Source of the DNA: Anthopleura xanthogrammica
Taxonomy: Eukaryota > Cnidaria > Anthozoa > Actiniaria > Actiniidae
DNA length: 64,000 nt
Direction: 5' to 3'
Assembly (NCBI GenBank): GCA_964019055.1
Contig: OZ025213.1
Coordinates: 5,557,292-5,621,291, forward strand
In this document: piece after piece, positions 33,501 through 46,800 of the stretch
Layout: every line of letters starts with the position of its first letter
How positions within the stretch are numbered: position 1 is the stretch's first letter
Translations under genes and position numbers: made by a program
Notes under the pieces: generated by a model
What the model saw: the letters and a program-made list of their open reading frames with translations, nothing else
The model's database searches: none
What the model was told of the DNA's origin: nothing

Positions 33501-34848
33501 ATGACAGGACACGGAATCTTTCCCCCTTAATTTGAAATTTTTATCTTGCAAAACTCAATTTGTTGTTCCAGGCATCCAACTTCATGTTGTTGACAAGAAG
33601 CGCAAATACTCAATATCATCATGTTATTTATAGTCTAACATCTACGGCTGCTTTGATTTGTTCTTCTAGGAATCGTTCAACAGGCTGTCATATCTCCTGG
33701 ATGTCTTTACGTTCACACAAGAAGACATGCTAGTCAATTCTGTGGTGCTGAATTGGCCCAAGGCTATTGATCCTATATTTGATCAAAATGATGAGGTAAG
33801 TACATCACCATGGTTACCTGGTTACCTTGGCAACTACTCAGTCACATGAAGGGATTCAGGATAAGCTCACAGCACTACACAAGCAATATAAACTTGACAC
33901 ATACTGTATTACAAAACTTAGTTACATCATGAATTAGATTAATTTCTCCAATTTTTCCTGTGATGACGTAGATTGTTGCTGGGGCACAGAAGAAGAATGA
34001 GAGTGCTTTGCTCGAGAAACGAGAGAAGGTCATGCTGGAGTTATCAAAACTCGACAGGTAAAACATGACATTAATATAATCATGACATCGGTTGCCATAG
34101 TGATATGATTTTCACCATTATCGACCATTGATGCCAATCATTGCCGATTGGGGCCGTGATTGTTGCCCCATTGCAGCCATCATTGCTGTTATTACGATTG
34201 CTGTCGTATTGATTGTCGCATTGTCGTATCAACTTGTGTCGTATTATCGTATTGTTCCCTAGACGTGTAGAAGAGTTCAAGGAATGCGGTGATCTAGACA
34301 TGATGACCCAGTATGTGAAGGATGTCCAGTCTGTACAGAAGAAACTAAGTGAATCCATTGAAACTATTGGATTTATCAATGAGGTACGTTGAACTTCACT
34401 TTTGACTTACTTACTGCGATTAAAATAATAACGCGGACAACGAAGTTCAAATTCCAAAACGGCGTTTTCACTGCTGTCAATCAATGATAATCAGTCGGTG
34501 GTGCGTTTTATACTTTTGACTGGCGGCAGTGAAAAAACAAATTCTAACGGACAACTCATAACGTCGGTGTCCACGTAATTATTGAAATATTATTAAAAAA
34601 TCGCAGTAATAGAAAGGTTTATGACTGATTGATTCGTAAATGTCTTATATGATGTCCATGACTATGACTTGTAGGAAGAGGACCTGTTCAAGTGGGAACG
34701 CACTGACTACCCTGAATTGGAGGCCATTACCAAAGCTATCGAGCCTTACCAGAAACTCTTCACTGTGGTGGTTAAGTGGCAGAAGGCAGAAAAGAAATGG
34801 ATGGATGGCGCTTTCCTGGAATTGAATGCTGAAGCAATAGAAGCAGAG
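27527..34848 (+). CDS. Dynein exons 1-16: N-terminal tail and start of linker
   Basis: Exons: 27527-27693, 28378-28468, 28748-28774, 28909-29098, 29544-29613, 29770-29931, 30249-30332, 30672-30783, 31086-31295, 32074-32212, 32541-32629, 32854-33168, 33670-33795, 33972-34057, 34263-34383, 34675-34848 (residues 1-721). The start is the ATG directly after acceptor 27526; its N-terminus has an RLPPIG motif and YRRS. There is no extended DHC_N1-type tail, as expected for the DNAH3/7/12 group. A tiny 9-codon exon 3 and a SINE abutting exon 9 are noteworthy. The linker begins around exons 12-16 (for example [13 protein letters not shown]). Confidence 0.9.
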
Positions 34849-37800
34849 GTAATCTTTGATAGGACTATTGTTTATTTATTTATTTACAAGCTTCGTCCAA
34901 TGGGCCGGGAAATTCTCACAGAGCAATGCACTGTATCACTTTAACAATATTACCACTCTGTGCGCCTGCGCAACAGCATTTTGATAATAGATTGGGAAGC
35001 CTGTGGTATGAATAGACGGTTGGGAATGATTCTATGTTTGCTCGCTCGCGCAGTCTTCTGACGTAAATTACAAATATGACGTCACAATAAACCAACTCTT
35101 GCTCACTCTAGCTGTTCAGCACTCACTAGCTACTTCTCTTTTTATTTTCTTACGTACTTTTTTAATATGTTTTTAAGTTTTTCATTTGTTTTCGATAAAA
35201 TTGTTCAGTTGCTTCCTGGTATCATACGCGAGCACATCATATTGGAAGGGATATTTATTGATTGTTTGATTTGTTAGCCTCTAATAAGGAAAACAATTGC
35301 ATAGATGTGATAGTAAATCACTTATAGTAAATTAATAAATCTTTTTTTCTATTTTATATCTTTTAACAGCAAAATACTTTTACTTTCAATAGGTTGAAGA
35401 TTTTGGTCGCGAGATGTACAAAAATGTAAAGATCTTCCAAGTGATAAAGAAAGAAGCAGAAAAGGAGAAAAAAGCAGCGAAAAGTCGTATCAAAGATTCC
35501 AAGGATAAGGAAGAAGAAGAAACGGAACTGGCCGGAATCAAAGTTGGCCAGACTGTACAACAACAAATCAGAGACTTTAAGGTTTGTCTTCACTCAAACC
35601 CATTTACTTTGTAGTGCGTAGCAATTTCTGTTCATGTGAATTGTGCAATTAAAGAAGTTGTCCCGTGTGTGCAATGGAGTAAAAAGTGCGTGCTCTTTTA
35701 GAGATTGCACTATGTTTTTCCCCGGTCAAATATGGGTCCTAAACATTTATGAAATCTCATATTTAAAATGTTCCTTGTCCTGATGAGCTGTAATGTAGGA
35801 TTTCAGCGGTAACTCAGTCCCTGCTCTATTCATGTACAAAATTTGGTTTCGATTTTCCTTTTACATTGTTATTATCATATATTAAAGCGCTCAGGTCAAA
35901 CTTCAAACTTTACATGAGCCGAACGCATTAAGAACATAGATAATAAGGCGGTCTTTTTTGATGTCATTAGGTTCGGCTCATCTGAAGTTCGACGTTTGTA
36001 TCCGGCTTTACTGTCTTATCAATCAGGCATTTAGTTTCAATTCTGCTTGTTTTCTAGGAACACATACCATTGATTGGTATCATGTGTAATCCTGGTATTC
36101 GTACTCGTCATTGGAAGGCCATGTCAGAAATAGTTGGATTTGATGTCACTCCAGATTCAGGTTCAACTCTGCGCAAAGTGCTTAAGCTCAGTCTTGGCCC
36201 TTTCTTGAATGAATTGGAAGGAATAAGTGGCGGTGCTAGTAAGGTAAGGCTTTGTTATCTTATATATTTTTCATAAGTGCGAAAACCTTCTATAGGTCAA
36301 ATATAGCTTATTTAAAATATATATCTAAAGAGAAAATACGATTATCAATTCAACAGGAATTTTCGTTGGAAAGAGCAATGCAGCGTATGGTCGAGGACTG
36401 GGATGCTGTTATCTTCAACACTACCCTATACCGGGACACAGGTGTGTCCATCCTAGCCGCTGTAGATGAGATCCAGACAACACTTGATGATCAGATTGTC
36501 AAGACACAGACCATGAGAGGATCACCTTTTATTAAACCATTCGAAGCTGAAATTAAGGTTTGTCCCACCAAATATTGTTCAATCCTATCCCGTGTATATG
36601 TGTATTTGTGGCATGTTTAAGAATTAGAAAAACGTTCATAGTGTCTTGAGATCGTTAGATTAGTAGATTAGAATAGAGTTTGCGATGGATGCGATGCTTT
36701 GCGGTCTGCGGTTTCAAACTGGAGGAGAGGGAGGGGCGAAGGCAACTGCCAATCAAAGTACACTATATGAGGTTTTTGGCTAAATAAATAGCCTGTTATG
36801 TGATAGATCACATTTATACATCAATGGACACTTTCAAGTTGTTGATAATATCTTACACATTATTCTAGGTGTGGGAAGAGAGGCTGTTAAAGATGCAAGA
36901 GATTATCGACGAATGGTTGAAAGTACAGGCACAGTGGTTGTACCTGGAGCCTATCTTCAGCTCTGAAGACATCATGCAGCAGATGCCTGAAGAAGGCAGG
37001 AAGTTCAAGACTGTTGATCGCAATTGGAGAGATATCATGAACTTTGTTGCCAAAGATCCAAAGGTGATTGTGACTTATTACCTCACCAAGGAGGTCCCAT
37101 GATAGTCCATGTGTATTAATAGGTCAAGCGACCCTACTTAGACCGGGTAGTCGTGTTAAAAATGAACTCCAAAAATGGAAAGAGCACCTCGATATTAGTA
37201 AGATGGGCTCTCATTTACCCGTGATATTCTATTTGCAATGATAGGGCACGTGACCCTACTGCCTTTAGACCAATCCGTGAGTCGATAGTTAGTATGAAGA
37301 CATAGTTTAAGCCTTGGAGGCCTCTGGTACTTACCTAATATATTTATGTGTCCTTATTTTCTAGGTGCTGCATGCCACTGCAATGCCTAACATGTACGAG
37401 CGGCTAAAGGACAGCAATAGTCTGCTAGATGAAATCAACAAGGGTCTGAACGCTTATCTGGAAAAGAAACGACTCTTCTTCTCCAGGTATGAACTATTAT
37501 GATGATGATGGTACATAGGTGATGACGAGGAGGAGGAGGAAGAGGAGGAAGAGGAGGAGGAGAAGAAGGAGAAGAAGGAGGAAGAGGAGGAGGAGGAGGA
37601 GGAGGATGATTATGATAGTACATGATGATGATGGTGATGATGGTACATGATGATGATGGTGATGATGGTACATGATGATGGTACATGATGATGATGGTAC
37701 ATGATGATGGTACATGATGATGATGGTACATGATGATGATGGTGATGGTACATGATGATGATGATGATGGTACATGATGATGATGATGATGATGGTACAT

Positions 37801-40800
37801 GATGATGATGGTGATGATGGTACATGATGATGATGGTGATGATGGTACATGATGATGGTACATGATGATGATGGTGATGATGGTACATGATGATGGTGAT
37901 GATGGTACATGATGATGATGGTACATGATGATGATGGTACATGATGATGATGGTGATGATGGTACATGATGATGATGGTACATGATGATGATGATGATGA
38001 TGGTACATGATGATGATGATGATGATGGTACATGATGATGATGGTGATGATGGTACATGATGATGATGGTGATGATGGTACATGATGATGATGATGATGA
38101 TGATGGTACATGATGATGATAGTGATGATGGTACATGATGATGATGGTGATGGTACATGATGATGATGGTGATAATGATGACGAGGACAAGGAATTGTAC
38201 TCATTAATATAAGACTCCAATACTCACCATAAGTATCTCTCTCTCTTTGTCTTAGATTCTTCTTTCTGTCCAACGACGAAATGCTTGAGATCCTCTCCGA
38301 GACAAAGGATCCATATCGGGTTCAGCCACATCTCAAGAAATGCTTCGAAGGCATCGCCAAACTTGAATTCACGCCTACCCTGGATATTACGAGCATGTTC
38401 AGTAGTGAAGGCGAAAAGGTTCGTTTCACTAATATAATAATGTACTATACTCTCGTCTACCGTCTACCAGGGGAAAATTAATACTTTTTCCCTGCGTCTA
38501 CTAGTACTTAATAACCATTAAAATGGAGCAGAATTCATGATTGTTAAAAACAATGCCCAGTGAGACTTGTTCTTATCCATTCAGAGTTAATCCACAAAAC
38601 TCGTAAAAATCTAGGGTCACAAAAAAAATTGACCAGAGACTTTGTTTTTAGGTACCGCTAAGTGACGTCATCTCGACAACAGAAGCTCGTGGTGCGGTAG
38701 AAAAATGGCTGTTACAAGTACAGGATGTCATGCTGCTCAGTATTAGAGATATCATTGAGAAATCCGTCCAGGTACGATAGAGTTGCTATACATGATTGTT
38801 TTAAGCTTCTGGGGTCATTTCTAACAATATGGTTTGATTTCACCAGGCCTACGCTACGACAGAGAGAAAAGACTGGGTGCTGAACTGGCCAGGGCAGGTA
38901 TGAAGTATGAAGTACAGTTGGCCTCTTTTGCAGGCGTTTCTCATTTTTTATGTATTTTAATAATAATTTGGCCGAGAGGGTATAAAAGCGATTTCAAAAA
39001 TTTTCCCTCGTCCCAGTCTCCCTCTCCCTAGACCTTCCACAGGAAGCCCAGAGAAGTAAAAAACAGATTGAGAGATGCCTGCGGAAGAAGCTAAATTTCA
39101 ACAACTATCCTCCTAGCTTATTTAGCTTGATATTTTTGCATTAACTAAGACTTCTGTTTGGTTCTGTTCATGCAGGTCGTCATCTGCGCCAGTCAGATTT
39201 ACTGGACACAGGAAGTCCACGATGCAATTAATTCTGGTCCAAATGGATTGAAAGAATACCACGAGAAGCTTACAGCTCAAGTAAGTAGAATGATCTGCAT
39301 CAGGATCAGTTGTTTATTTATTGATGTCTAAATAGCCTTGCCTGTTTCTCTTAGTTGGAGGATATTGTTGTGCTTGTTAGAGGAAAACTCTCCAAACAGA
39401 ATCGTGTAACGCTGGGTGCCTTAGTGACCATTGACGTTCATGCTAGAGATGTCGTGCACGACATATCCAAAAAAGGTAAGTATTCTCGTCTGGGCTTCCT
39501 ATGGTAATATTTCCACAGGTATCCCATCATCTGTTGATTTTCTTGGTTTCAGGAGTTACTCAAGAAAACGACTTCCAGTGGTTGTGCCAGCTGCGTTATT
39601 ACTGGGAACAAGAGAAGTGTATAGTACGCATTATTAATGCATCTGTGACGTATGGTTGCGAGTATCTCGGCAACTCTGGAAGGTAAGCTGTATGGCTTGA
39701 ATTTCATTCACGTTTTTCTTTAGAAGAAATATAAGTATGCAGAAGGTACAACATGGCTTTCTCGGATTGAGGATTCACATTCGCATTGTGACGCCGCTGG
39801 TGATCTTCTTTAGAGGAATTGACATACCATGCCGTTACTGTGACTGTAACGCGTCCGAGGACTCTGATTGGACGAAGAGTGATTTCATTCGCTGTCACTC
39901 AACTCCGTGCCGTGGGAGTTTCGCGTGCTGTGACGTTTTATCGTCTGCTCTTTAAACACAAACATGTTTATTTTTTTCAGGCTTGTCATCACTCCTTTGA
40001 CTGATCGATGCTATCGAACCCTAATGAGCGCATTTCATCTTAATCTTGGTGGTGCACCAGAAGGTCCAGCAGGAACAGGAAAGACAGAGACTACCAAGGT
40101 ACGCGTGTCTGCTGTGTTCATATGTGGTAACTGATGACATGTTCGATTGGAGAACAGTTTCCAGACTGAAAAAAAAAGCTAACTGGAATTGTTGTTGAGT
40201 AATTTTCTGTTCCGGTTGTTCTAGCCTTACACGTTTTTCCCCTATTACTTTAGGATTTGGCCAAAGCTCTTGCTATTCAGTGCGTTGTCTTCAACTGTTC
40301 TGACGGCCTGGATTACTTACAGATGGGAAAGGTGAGAAAGAGAAAAACACCAATCAGAATAATGCCATACATGTACTTCTGTAAACGAATTCCAATAAAA
40401 ATGCCAGATGGAGCAAAAAATATATAATACGCCCAAAATCCATCTGATAAAATTCGTCAATTTTTAGTCCTCCCCTTCCCCCGTCGTGATAGCATGCCTA
40501 CCTCTTTGTACTCCGATAATCTTATAGTTTTCAATGGTTTTGCTTTCTTCATAGTTCTTCAAGGGTTTAGCTTCATGTGGTGCGTGGGCATGCTTTGATG
40601 AGTTTAACCGCATCGAGTTAGAGGTGTTGTCCGTGGTCGCTCAGCAGGTAGGAACGTTTAAAGATGAAATATAGCAATAAACAATAACGACAAACTAACA
40701 TTATTTCTTTTCGTAGATTCTGTGCATTCAGCGCGGTATAGCAGCTCATCAGACTAGATTCATCTTCGAAGGAACAGAACTGAATCTTAATTCTAACTGT

Positions 40801-43800
40801 TATGTGGCCATTACTATGAACCCAGGATATGCTGGTCGATCAGAACTTCCTGATAACCTCAAGGTATGTCACGTTTGCACGTTGTCACGCAACGTTTTTC
40901 CTCCCACAAAGAGATATTTGCGTGACAGCGTGACAACCCTAAGAATGTCTGCGCAGGTATCCCTGGATAAAACTTCCTACCTGTCGTCTGTAAATATAGT
41001 ATGGTACGTCGCACTAAATAAGTTATATGGAATGTCAATCAACGTTTTGTAATGAACATAGTAAAATGCGCACGTCTAACACTCCATGTAACAACGCGCA
41101 ATCATTTTTCAATAGTCCTTTTTACAACTTTCCTCATGAGCCACAAGTCCAATAGTCCCATTATCTGCACCACATAACCCATAACTATATCCCGTAACCC
41201 GCGGTTCTAACTGTTCTACATTTCTGGTAGTAAAATGTGTGTTTGTAGTCCAATCATCCCATAGGCTAATGATAATCCGTAACCCGCGCTTCTTACTGCT
41301 CTACATTTCTGGTAGTATAATATTTGTGTTTGTTGGTAGGTGTTGTTCCGTACTGTAGCCATGATGGTTCCTGACTACGCACTCATTGGTGAGATCATGC
41401 TGTATTCATATGGTTTCCGCGATGCTCGTAATTTGTCCGTCAAGATCGTCACTACATACAAATTGTGCTCAGAACAGGTATGAACACAATATCACAAACT
41501 ACATTTATTTTATCACGCACTTCACATTAAAAACATCATAATTCTTAAAGATCAAGTATGTGTTTCCTCGAGAGCATTTACTAGGGGGAAACAAAATCCG
41601 AGGTAAAAATCAAAGGTTGGCGTAGCAGTAGTGCTCTCGCCTCTGGCACATCGGTTTCCAATCCTGGACTCATCACAGTAGAGTTTGATAATAAGGTCTT
41701 TCTCCAGCTCCTCCAGTTTTCCTTCCTCCTCAAAACCTAACACGATAATTCCAATTCAATCTCAGTGTGAGGTACCCCTGCTTTGATCAGTCCAGAGATT
41801 GTTTCAGGGTATCAATAAATTTAAGTTAGAAAAAGAAGAAAAAAAAAGAAAAAGAAAAAAAAGAAAAAGAAAAAAAGAAAAAAAAAAAAGAAAAAAACAT
41901 TTTCGGAGAAGACTATGCTCAACCAAACATATACTCGATCTTTAATATGTATTCCGTCGAGCAACACTAACGCCTAATATCATAATACTTCTTTCCAGCT
42001 ATCGTCGCAGTTTCATTATGATTACGGTATGCGAGCAGTAAAAGCTGTCCTCGCAGCTGCTGGTAACCTAAAGTTAAAGTTTCCCAATGACGACGAGAAC
42101 GTTCTGTTATTACGCTCCATCATGGATGTTAATCTTCCTAAGTTCCTTTCCCATGATATTCCATTATTTGAGGGGATCATCTCGGATTTGTTTCCTGGAA
42201 TTAGTCTACCAAAGGCTGATTATGGAGTTTTCCTGGACACTGTGCAAGAGGTGGGTATCTTGTCTTCAAAATGCGCTGTTATACGTGACGATTACTCGTG
42301 CAACTTGTTTCGCGATAAAAAAATATTGTAGGTTGTAAGAGAGGTTGCAATTGTAATTTCGATTCCGACTTTATATTGCAGAAAAAACACATGTAGAACT
42401 ACTTTCTGCAACCCGCGCAAGAAATATAAATTTGCAACATAATTTCCGCATGTTTCAGAGTCTTGTTAAATGCATACGTTCTTATTTAAAGCGGTTTTCT
42501 AGGCGCTTTCTAGTTCATTTGTAACTTGATATTTTTATAACAGGTATGCGACAAAAAGAACATACAGTTCGTCGATTTCTTCAGCGAGAAAATTATACAA
42601 ACGTACGAGATGATGATTGTACGTCACGGGTAAGGAATGACAGATATCTTCGTCTATATTGTTTAATGGGTAGAGCGGTTTTCGTTCTTTTGCCATACCA
42701 TATCTTATCGTAACCGTAACCGTAGCTACGCCTTGTGATTGGATGAATTACTGGAAGAGAATGGGAAGCCATTTCAATGTTACTGCATGTCGTACCGTCT
42801 ACGTCCTGTAATTCAGTACCATTGTTTCCCACTCATACGATAAGTGCTCTAAGTATATTTCGTGCCATTTTGCACTCCCTGCCGGGTACCATGATCTTTC
42901 ACACCTAAACAAAATCTACTTTCTTTGTGCCTTTGTTTTGCAATACTTGGTTCTGTGCGGCTCAACGTAAAAATTATTATAAGCAATTTTCATCATCAGT
43001 TATGTTGTATAAAGTGTTTTTCCCATTGTATTCGTTCAGTTTCATGATGGTTGGTGATCCGTTCTCCGGGAAAACGACGGTTTTACAAGTACTTGCCGAA
43101 GCCATGACTACCTTACAAGACCGCGGCTATGACGACGAGAATATCAATAAGGTAAGTATTGACTACTATTAACTAATACTTTTGCCTATATATTTTTTCC
43201 AATAAGGTCAGTTATATTAAAAGATTACAGATAGTGAATGAAATATCTCTATAACTTTTAGTCGTGGTTTAAATGGAGATATATAAACAGCGCGCGCGGG
43301 TGCTCTGCAGTCATAAAACACACGGGGAATGACAGAAAACGAGAGAAGTGTTAGGAGAGCACGACGGGTAACGGAAGTTATTTTCTTATATAAAATACAA
43401 GTTACAGAATAGTTAAAAAAAAAAAAAACGCACGTGCTGTGAACACTCATATCACACGCGCCTCGACCAATAACAAATCGATATTTATGATAGTTTTATA
43501 ATTTCTTATCTTTTTAGGTTTGGTATCGTATTATCAACCCCAAGTCCATCACAATGGGTCAGTTATTTGGACAGTTTGATCCTGTATCTCATGAGGTAGG
43601 TACGAGATACATATCTCGGATATACCTACTGAATATCTTACTATTCTTACAAAACGTATCACGTCATTTTTGCACTTTCCGTCAGTATATGTCCCGAATG
43701 TGTCCCGAGAACTTCTATGCGACTGTCCTGTTCTGTTTTGTTTCGCACTTCCCGCCAGACAGTATCCCATTCTCCTGAAGATCTTCCTCGTATATCTCAA

Positions 43801-46800
43801 ATAAGTCCCGAGAATGTCGCGAGTCCAAATAACAGTTACTTCTGCCGAACTCATACTGTTCTATTTTATTTCGCATTTTCTGTCAGAAAGAATCTTTTCT
43901 TATATCTCGAATTTGTTCCCAGTATACCCCGAGTCCCGATAACGTCATACATCTTACATGACAGTATTTGTTTTTAGATGAACAGGATGATGCATGATAT
44001 TTTAAACTCACTATCCAAGCAATAATCCATCTCATCTGGAGAGAATTCTGTAAAGTTAAAACTTGCAGAAAATCCCGAATGGTTTGTTTTCTAAAGAGGA
44101 AGCATTGTACTAATAGATGTGATGTACATGTGTTTTCAGTGGACAGACGGTATTGTAGCCAACACGTTCCGTGAATATGCCTCAGATCAGACTGAGATAC
44201 GCAAATGGGTTATATTTGATGGTCCTATTGACACATTATGGATTGAGAGTATGAACACTGTACTGGACGATAACAAAAAGGTAACATACCTTAAACGATA
44301 TAGTATACCATTAATAGTAACCATAATTAATAATAATCATCTCTAGGGGCAAGGCCAAAACAGTGTTCCAAAAGTGGTGCGCACCTGTAAATACTGAACC
44401 CCTTCCAAAATAGGGACCCGATTTTTAAGTTGTTGCGCACCTGTAAATAACCCCTCCCAAAGTAGGGACCCGGTGGTGTGCACATCCCACATCAGAGACC
44501 TGTTGAAATGCTGAGGTTGAACTTTTTCTTCGACTTGTAAACAAGGGGATGGGTCTGTTAAAACAAATTTCTGTGCTCCGTAATGGACTAACATGAGCGG
44601 CCATGGTAGCACGCAGAGCATTGTAAAAGCAACCCTTAGTTATCGCTTAATAGATTAACAGCTTAATAGATTAACAATATAAATTTCCTTCACAGCTTTG
44701 CTTGATGAGCGGTGAAATCATCCAGCTCTCAAATGTTATGAGTCTGATCTTCGAATGCAGAGATTTGTCGCAAGCTTCTGTAAGTAGATTTAATAAATGA
44801 AGTTCAATTTGTACTTTTCAAAATGCCTTATTATAGTACCTTTCACGTATTAATCCAATGGACGTGATCCATTGTTTCCCATTCCAGATCACGTATTATT
44901 CCATTGATTATTATTTCTTTGTTCACTAGTAACACTTGTAGAGAATGATATTATTCTCAAGGGAATGACGTGGTCTGAAATGGGAAAGCAATACGCCAAC
45001 AAATTGAACTGGGTTTATTTTTCTTCAGTCTTTATCCTCTCTTTCATTTTCTCATTCATTCATTTTTCTAACTAATTCTCTTGTTGGTGTTACTAGCCTG
45101 CTACAGTCAGTCGATGTGGTATGATCTACTTGGAGCCAGCTTCTCTAGGTTGGGATCCTATCCTACAGTCATGGATCAAGGCCTTACCAGAATTACTGGG
45201 TGGTGAACACGCCAAGTTGATCATAGCTCTCTTCCACTGGGCTTTACCAGCCTGCCTAACTTTTGTACGAAAAAAGTGCAAAGTAAGTAGAAACTTAATC
45301 CAGGCCTAAGGTAGCACGTCATGGGTGGATAGGTACCCCCTCTCCTCTGGAAGCTATATACGGGTTTTCTAGGTAACAGACATCACCCCCCCCCCCCCCC
45401 CTTTGAAATTATCCTGATCTGCCACTGCGTCATGTTATCGTGCTACGCCCATAGAAGTAGTACAAGAATTTGATTATTGACGCTTGTATTTTGTTTGGTT
45501 GTGATTGTAGGAAATAGTGCCTTGTGCTGACAGCAATTTGGCTCGTTCACTGATGAACCTCGTAGAAATAATGTTAAAAGAAGCAACAGATGGAGACTCT
45601 AAACACCTTAAGATATGGATAGTGGTGAGTCTTTGATGTCTTTGATTTTTCATGATGCATTCTAAAGGCGAAGACACGCGTTGCAACATTGCGCGCAATA
45701 TTGCAGGCAGTGTTGCTGAAGTAGGATTTTTTTCTACTTCAGCAAAATTGAGTACAACAAAATGCATCCTGTGACATGGGTCGCAACATCGCGCGAAATG
45801 TTGCACCGTGTGTCCGTAGCTTAATGTTCTATCCCGAATTCTTCCTTACAGTCTTCGTTCTTATTCTCTGTGGTGTGGTCGGTTGGAGCATGCGTAGATA
45901 CAGACAGTCGAGCCAAGTTTGACGTGTTTTTCAAGGATCTCATGGCAGGCAAGATTGAAGAACATCCCATCCCTAATATAGTTGGTAAGATCGAGGCGCC
46001 CATCCCTCCTGAAGGACAGGTCTATGACTTCCTCTTTGAGGTTAGTATTTCAGTAGAGTCACTGCAGAGTAACAGATAATATGTAATCCAATAGTGGGAA
46101 ATATACGTTACTGATTTACAGTACATACACGGTACAACAATGCGTAACATTGAAATGGCTTCTCATAAGAATGGTTATCGAACGAGTGGGAAACGCACGG
46201 TACATGATTTGTAGTACATACAAGGTACAACAATTGTTGTCTTCCCATTGTCTTCCAATCATTCATCCAATCACAACGCGTAGTTACGTAACGGTAATAT
46301 AAGATATGGCTACTGTACGGCCTCTGATTTTCCCACGAAAACCGCTCTAATTAATGCAAATTTGTTTTTGTTTTCACACAGCGTAAAAATCGTGGGAGTT
46401 GGATCCAATGGACCAAACTAATCAAGTCGACTTCCCTTGGTGGTAAAAATACGAGAATAAGTGATATCATCGTACCAACCATGGACACTGCCCGGTATTC
46501 GTATCTCATGGACCTAATGATACACAACGATAAACCACTTATGTTCGTAGGCCCTACTGGTACAGGCAAGTCAGTGTATGTCAAAGACAAGCTGATGAAT
46601 GGGTTACCGAAAGATCAGTTCTTACCTGCCTTTGTTAACTTCTCTGCTCAAACCAGTGCTAATCAGAGCCAGGATATTATCATGTCTAAACTTGATAAAC
46701 GACGTAAGGGTGTGTTTGGGCCTCCTGTAGGCAAGAGGTAAGAACCAGATTGAGACTGGTTTTCGTATGTCTATGAAAAACGTACGGCACAGACCGCACC

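Noticed and set aside
37435..38273. Three long minus-strand frames (about 180-260 codons) over the repeat
   Set aside because: They encode only His/Ser/Ile/Tyr-Met repeats from the GATGATGGTACAT array and lie antisense in a dynein intron.
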